64,000 nt of DNA from Ophiura sarsii (taxonomy: Eukaryota; Echinodermata; Ophiuroidea; Amphilepidida; Ophiuridae), in the NCBI GenBank assembly GCA_035610835.1, contig CM069445.1, positions 82,161,786 through 82,225,785 of the forward strand, given 5' to 3'. This document shows positions 59,688 to 64,000 of this stretch, piece by piece. Both the position numbers and the translations under genes were made by a program. The first letter of the stretch is position 1. Every line of letters begins with the position of its first letter. The notes beneath the pieces are model-generated. The model worked only from the letters and a program-made list of their open reading frames with translations, did not search any database and was not told the origin of the DNA.

Positions 59688-59748
59688 GGAAGAACCAACC
59701 AATGCAAGTGGAGGTGATTGGAAATTTAAAGTGCCAAAACATCACACA
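59688..59748 (+). CDS. EIF4E3: eIF4E3 coding exon 4
   Basis: CTCATAG precedes the exon and GTAAGT follows it. The first base finishes the Trp codon, then 20 codons encode EEPTNASGGDWKFKVPKHHT, matching the W-E-E...GG.WK.KVPK block that lines the cap pocket. It ends in phase 0. Confidence 0.93.
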
Positions 59749-60470
59749 GTAAGTATTACTAATAATGGTAGGGATAGTTACGGAGGATGTTTGATAGTCT
59801 GCCGTATGCAGATGTTTGAAAATATTTAACCATTTCAATTTTCAATATATTTGAAATAAATATTTTAAACAAATATTAATAATTGATAAGCGGTCAGTAT
59901 AGACAATAATAAGACAGATTGTGAAAAAACCTTGGTCGACCACTTTGCATCAGCAAGCAATTTATTTGTAATAAACACTGCACAAAAAGAAAATATACAC
60001 TTTTTACGAGCCGCCCTGTGTTTAATTCTTAGAACCCATAAGAAATTCAATAAGTGGGAGAGAACAGGCATTTACTCCTGCACATTTTGACACCTCATTT
60101 GTCACAATAGCGCCAATATTGATGAAGCGGTGGCCATTTTAAGTTTTGCATACCCCCCCCCCCCCCCCCCCCCCTCCCAATGAAAAGAGCGTAAACAAAT
60201 CTGTAAATCTAAAGTGTTCCACTTTCTGTCCATGAAAAGTTTCTGGAGTGTCTGTAACTGAAGTTGCTCATCGATTTGGAATTACAAGGAAGGTTGCACG
60301 GAAATGGAGAGACAGGTGTTGGCTTACAAACATCATGAATGATACTGGTCATTGTAAAGGATGAGTCTCATACCAGTAGATACATGTGTTGGAAACAATT
60401 GATGATGTGAGATGTTCGGATTATGATTGTCTTTTCATGGAGAGAAAGAAGAGGTACACATTAGATAGGC

Positions 60471-60868
60471 TAGGGCTGTCATCGACATGGACGATGTCGA
60501 CATTATGTCGATATCGACTATTATCCTGACATGTCGATATCAACTTTGGGATGTCGATATAATTGACAATTGACATTAAACCGTCCGTAATGTTTGACAT
60601 TGTTTCAAAATGATTTTGTAATAAAAAAATGTAGAAAATTGGCGAATTAATGATCGTGGCGTATTATACTATAAGGACTTTTAACTTGTGTACATTGACT
60701 TGGCGATATTTTCGATCTGCGGTAATATTCTATACTATCGCAGACATTATTTGCGGGGACAATCGGCTTGGTATTTGGATCATAATATGTCGACATAATG
60801 TCGATATCGAGATTCTAGAATAGCAACGTACATGTCGACATGAAAAAAAGATCTCGATAACAGCACTA
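60471..60868. mobile_element. MITE, TAGGGCTGTCATCGA ends
   Basis: The ends are TAGGGCTGTCATCGA and TCTCGATAACAGCACTA. The interior repeats GACATTATGTCGATATCGA on both sides (60498-60520 and 60787-60811). Confidence 0.7.
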
Positions 60869-60884
60869 ATACGATAGGCATATC

Positions 60885-61204
60885 TATACTCCCTTTCATA
60901 ATCCCTTGGACATAATTCCATCAACTCATGCGTACGTGCGAGTTGCGTACGTATGTGCGTAGGTTCGCGTAGTAATGCATAGGTGCGTATGTGCGTAAAC
61001 CCGGAAGTGCGTACCAGTCCCTTTAAAAAAATAATCGCGCATTCTAATTGGGAAATCGTCACACGCCGTAATCGCCGGCGCGTGACCTTGTTCATGTTTA
61101 TTGCGCCTGTCAAGCATTTTGACGCCGCGCCTCGAAAACAACAACAAAATATGCTTGCGTGAAATAACGCGAATTATGTCCAAGGGATTATGAAAGGGAG
61201 TATA
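60885..61204. mobile_element. MITE, TATACTCCCTTTCATAATCC ends
   Basis: The first about 35 bp (TATACTCCCTTTCATAATCC...) are exactly complementary to the last about 35 bp. The interior is GCGTACGTGCG-rich. No coding potential. Confidence 0.85.
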
Positions 61205-61499
61205 AATAGCCAATATGCATATTCTCTCCCACGTGTTGAATTTTCTTTAGGGTCCTAAGAATTGAACATAGGGCGCCTCGACAAAAGTTGATACTTTCTT
61301 TTTGTGCAGAGTTTAGCTAAAATACCATCATGAATTGTATTACCAGATGGGGGCAGCATATCATCACATTCAGGGTCATTTAGTGTTTTTAGCCAAATTA
61401 ACAAGGGAAGCATTTATGCTTCACACCCTTTTACCTCTCGCTTGTGCTCTTACTGACTTAGGTATTCCCAAAAGTGGTCCAAACCCATCCTGATATGTT

Positions 61500-61500
<1 letters not shown>

Positions 61501-61531
<31 letters not shown>

Positions 61532-61573
61532 CAGTATTTATATAGCGCCTTTTCCAAATGGCTCAAAGCGCTG
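61501..61573 (-). repeat. 3' tail of an L2/CR1-type LINE or SINE
   Basis: On the minus strand, AGCGCTTTGAGCC leads to GGCGCTATATAAATACTGA and then (TTA)n. This is the common 3' terminus of L2/CR1-group elements and is comparable to the tail of the LINE at 38.9 kb. Confidence 0.7.
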
Positions 61574-61790
61574 TAATTTCGCTGCTGGTGAATCATCAGA
61601 ATCACGTCGCATCAACTAGGGTGCTGCCAATTTCTAGCGCAAACCTATCCGCACTTAGATTGTAACATCCACCATTTTTCAATGCAGCTCCCCAAATACC
61701 ATTGGGTCAAGGAAGTTTTTGATAACCGAAACAACAACTTTTATGTTATTGATGATTAATCACTTTCTTTTGTTTTGTTTGATTTGACAG

Positions 61791-61857
61791 TCAAAAGTAT
61801 GGAAAGAATTATTATTAGCAACAATAGGGGAACAATTTGCTGATTCCATCAGTCCAG
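61791..61857 (+). CDS. EIF4E3: eIF4E3 coding exon 5 (gene continues beyond the window)
   Basis: GATTTGACAG precedes the exon and GTGAGT follows it. It encodes SKVWKELLLATIGEQFADSI, almost identical to vertebrate eIF4E3, and ends one base into a codon. The remaining C-terminal third (the IGVSVSVR and WN...A blocks) was not found before 64000. Confidence 0.93.
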
Positions 61858-61867
61858 GTGAGTAGTA

Positions 61868-62547
61868 ATCAGTCAGCTGTAGAACAGGGCCCCGTTTCAA
61901 TTGAGGGCGCTCTATTTAGTGACGCACTGCCGTCATTTTTTACACGGCGATTCATCAACTGACGGAAGTCCGTCGCCCACCGGAATGCGAACAAAAAACA
62001 CTTTTCAATAGAGGGCGGGCTTGAGAACGGGACTGCGTTAGCAAGGAAACGGCCTTACGTCACAGTAATTTTAAAAATTCATAAATAGCCGATTATGCCG
62101 ATCTTAATCAACGAAATAACTCTCTTATCAAAGAGATAACCGTTACAAAGGCATCACTTCTAAATACTACGGGGCTTATATTTAATGTAAAAATTATCAC
62201 TCTTACACTAAAAATTCTATAAAATGGTGTAATCTCGTCTAGAAAATTGTGGTCTCATCGCAGCAAACCGGTCAAAAAAAACATAATTAAAGCTTGTGTC
62301 GTGTGATGTTGCGGTTAAAGGTTATTTTAAATCATCTAACTGGATGTCACTGGATGTCAAGGAGTTCTGATACCTTATGCTGCCCTCAACTCGATGGATA
62401 GTTACTTTTTATGCAGATAATTGGTTGAAAAGGGGAAAATTCAATCATTGCGCAAATTGACGGGTGTGCGTTACCTTGGTTACGTACACCCGTCGTTTCA
62501 GAGCGCCCTCAATTGAAACGGGCTCTCGTTCTACAGCTGACTGGTAA
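61868..62547. mobile_element. foldback element just after the exon 5 donor
   Basis: CAGTCAGCTGTAGAAC then CCCGTTTCAATTGAGGGCGC on the left is complementary to the right end (GCGCCCTCAATTGAAACGGG ... GTTCTACAGCTGACTG). About 580 bp lie between the arms. The first base lies about 10 bases after the splice donor. Confidence 0.85.
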
Positions 62548-62588
62548 TTAACCAGTACTGGACCATGTTGCATACATTTTACAATTCT

Positions 62589-62903
62589 TCTTATAAAGGT
62601 GGGTGCTCCGATCACTTTAACTTTTTTTGCTGATCAACATATTGTGATATCAGAAGAAGCCCCACATTTTTTTCATTATATCTTTAAAATGTTTGGCGCA
62701 TTTAGTTGTTATAGGCCGAAACCGAAATGCAGTGAATTACCGCCAAAGGTGGTTAACCACCTTGCCTGTTTGTGTACTACTCAATGGGCAAATTTCATGT
62801 CACCTTGTACTTCTGAAAATAAGAACCATGTTGGAGTTATGCAACTCAAACTTTGGAATAAGACTATTTTAAGGATGACCCTTCATGTAGAATAGAAAAA
62901 TAT
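62589..62903 (+). repeat. MITE, TTAAAGGTAGATG family, copy 3 (diverged)
   Basis: It shares GTGAATTACCGCC, GTGGTTA.CCACC, TTTGTGTACTACTCAATGGG and AAGGATGACCCTTCATGTAG with 18209-18562. Both terminal repeats are lost. Confidence 0.65.
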
Positions 62904-64000
62904 GCGGAGTGCATTGAAAGTATCTAATTGCACTCCGCGTATGTGCCATATATTCGCGTAGCACACGCTTTGTTTTGATTCGTTGTTCACGCAGCATGGG
63001 TTTACTAATTTTTACAGCGGGCGATAGGAAAAGAAGAAAAAATTGTTGTGTTGCTGTCAAGTGCCAAAAATTTTGAAATCAGGTTGGGCGGTCGATTTTC
63101 TTTTTTTCCTTTTTTTTGCTGATAATTTTTCCTGACAGACCGTGGTTCATGACAAGACAAAATTAGTAAATGTCAATTTGACTAATGTTTCTAGTGTGAT
63201 TATAGTTTAAAAGCAAAAATATTCAAGCACACTTATTCATTTCAAGCAGAAAATAGTAATATTTTGACAACTTAGGCAAAATTTAAATCTTAAGAAAGAA
63301 GAACAAAATTGCGACCCTGATTTTTGAGATTCAGACACTGAGGGAACACAAAAAAATGGCCTTATAAAGAGATTAAAAGTATGCACAACATTGAAAATGT
63401 TAATTTTATTATCTAATGGGTAAGGTTGAAAATTAGACAAATCAATGCACTTGCGCAAACGTTGATATGCTCACAATAGCACCCCTACGGGGTCGTGCCA
63501 TTATTCAGACATCAACATCGGCGTAGTTGCATTGATTTTACTAATCTCTCTCAGAGTCGGAACAATTCCTACACATTGTTGACCTAAACAACCCCTTCGG
63601 AGCAGCCACATACCCTTTGTACGTATGTATGTATACTTTTACTTGGGCATATGTGTTTGAAGACCATCATATGCAGGGAATGTCCATTACAATGATAATA
63701 ACTATCCCAACCTTATTGAAATTATCACTGATGATGATAATAGTTGCAAGGAATTCCCAGGGTCGAAGTTCATCCCATGGCTGTCTACAGGAGAGGTTAT
63801 CTTGGTTATTTTGCCAATCAAACTTCTGAACATGTGCAAACAGAACTTCTAGAAGTCTTATTAAATTTGGCATTAATTTTATTATCACTTTATTAGCATC
63901 AAAACACATACAAAATCGATACACAATAAAGAAAAAACATTTAAATCCCAGATCAGTTCTCCATTTAGGTGGATAAACGCAGGGATAATGGGGGAAATAT
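62904..64000. other. no gene seen; probably eIF4E3 intron 5
   Basis: AT-rich sequence. I searched all frames for the next eIF4E3 exon and did not find it. Confidence 0.5.

Larger units (their letters stand above)
59749..61790 (+). other. eIF4E3 intron 4
   Basis: A 2.0-kb intron containing a poly-C run (60152-60173), the two MITEs below and a LINE tail. No internal gene. Confidence 0.7.

Overview
This window looks like intron-rich, TE-rich nuclear DNA from an invertebrate deuterostome. An echinoderm or hemichordate is the best guess, and the species cannot be fixed from the sequence. The evidence is spliced exons with GT-AG borders, long intergenic stretches, many small inverted-repeat elements, two LINE-type reverse transcriptases, long poly-G/poly-C runs, and genes whose closest relatives I know are in vertebrates.

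Three host genes are recognisable. (1) 12736-14073, minus strand: a single-exon class A GPCR of the SREB family (GPR27/GPR85/GPR173), identified by the family's distinctive third intracellular loop. (2) 33012-33188, minus strand: a 58-residue membrane microprotein that matches SMIM30. (3) 47268-61857, plus strand: five coding exons of the class III cap-binding protein eIF4E3, whose last exon or exons lie beyond the window. From memory, human GPR85 lies next to SMIM30 (7q31) and GPR27 next to EIF4E3 (3p13). Here one SREB gene sits with both neighbours, which looks like the arrangement before the vertebrate genome duplications.

Layout. 1-2.9 kb: a hammerhead-like motif, a decayed LINE and small repeats. 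2.9-12.7 kb: repeats, including a 20-bp palindromic satellite and a nested TE nest. 12.7-20.6 kb: the SREB gene, its probable 5' UTR and probable first intron. That intron holds several foldback elements and an inverted, 98% identical copy of part of the receptor's own coding sequence. 20.6-33 kb: non-coding DNA with a triplicated AT-rich block, several MITEs and an unexplained 28-bp hairpin. 33.0-33.2 kb: SMIM30. 33.2-39 kb: satellites and hAT-type MITEs with exact 8-bp target duplications. 39-42.2 kb: a nearly complete L2/CR1-like LINE on the minus strand with one frameshift. 42.2-47 kb: a CRE/heat-shock/X-box cluster, tandem repeats and a 2A-like LINE fragment. 47.2-62 kb: eIF4E3, whose introns are packed with TEs, two of them beginning about 10-15 bases after a 5' splice site. 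62-64 kb: repeats, with no gene seen.

The observations I rate highest are the SREB-SMIM30-eIF4E3 linkage, the receptor's inverted self-copy (which could pair with the receptor's pre-mRNA), the triplicated 3' splice site of eIF4E3 exon 3, and the four-site regulatory cluster at 42.9 kb. I saw no tRNA, rRNA or CRISPR array.
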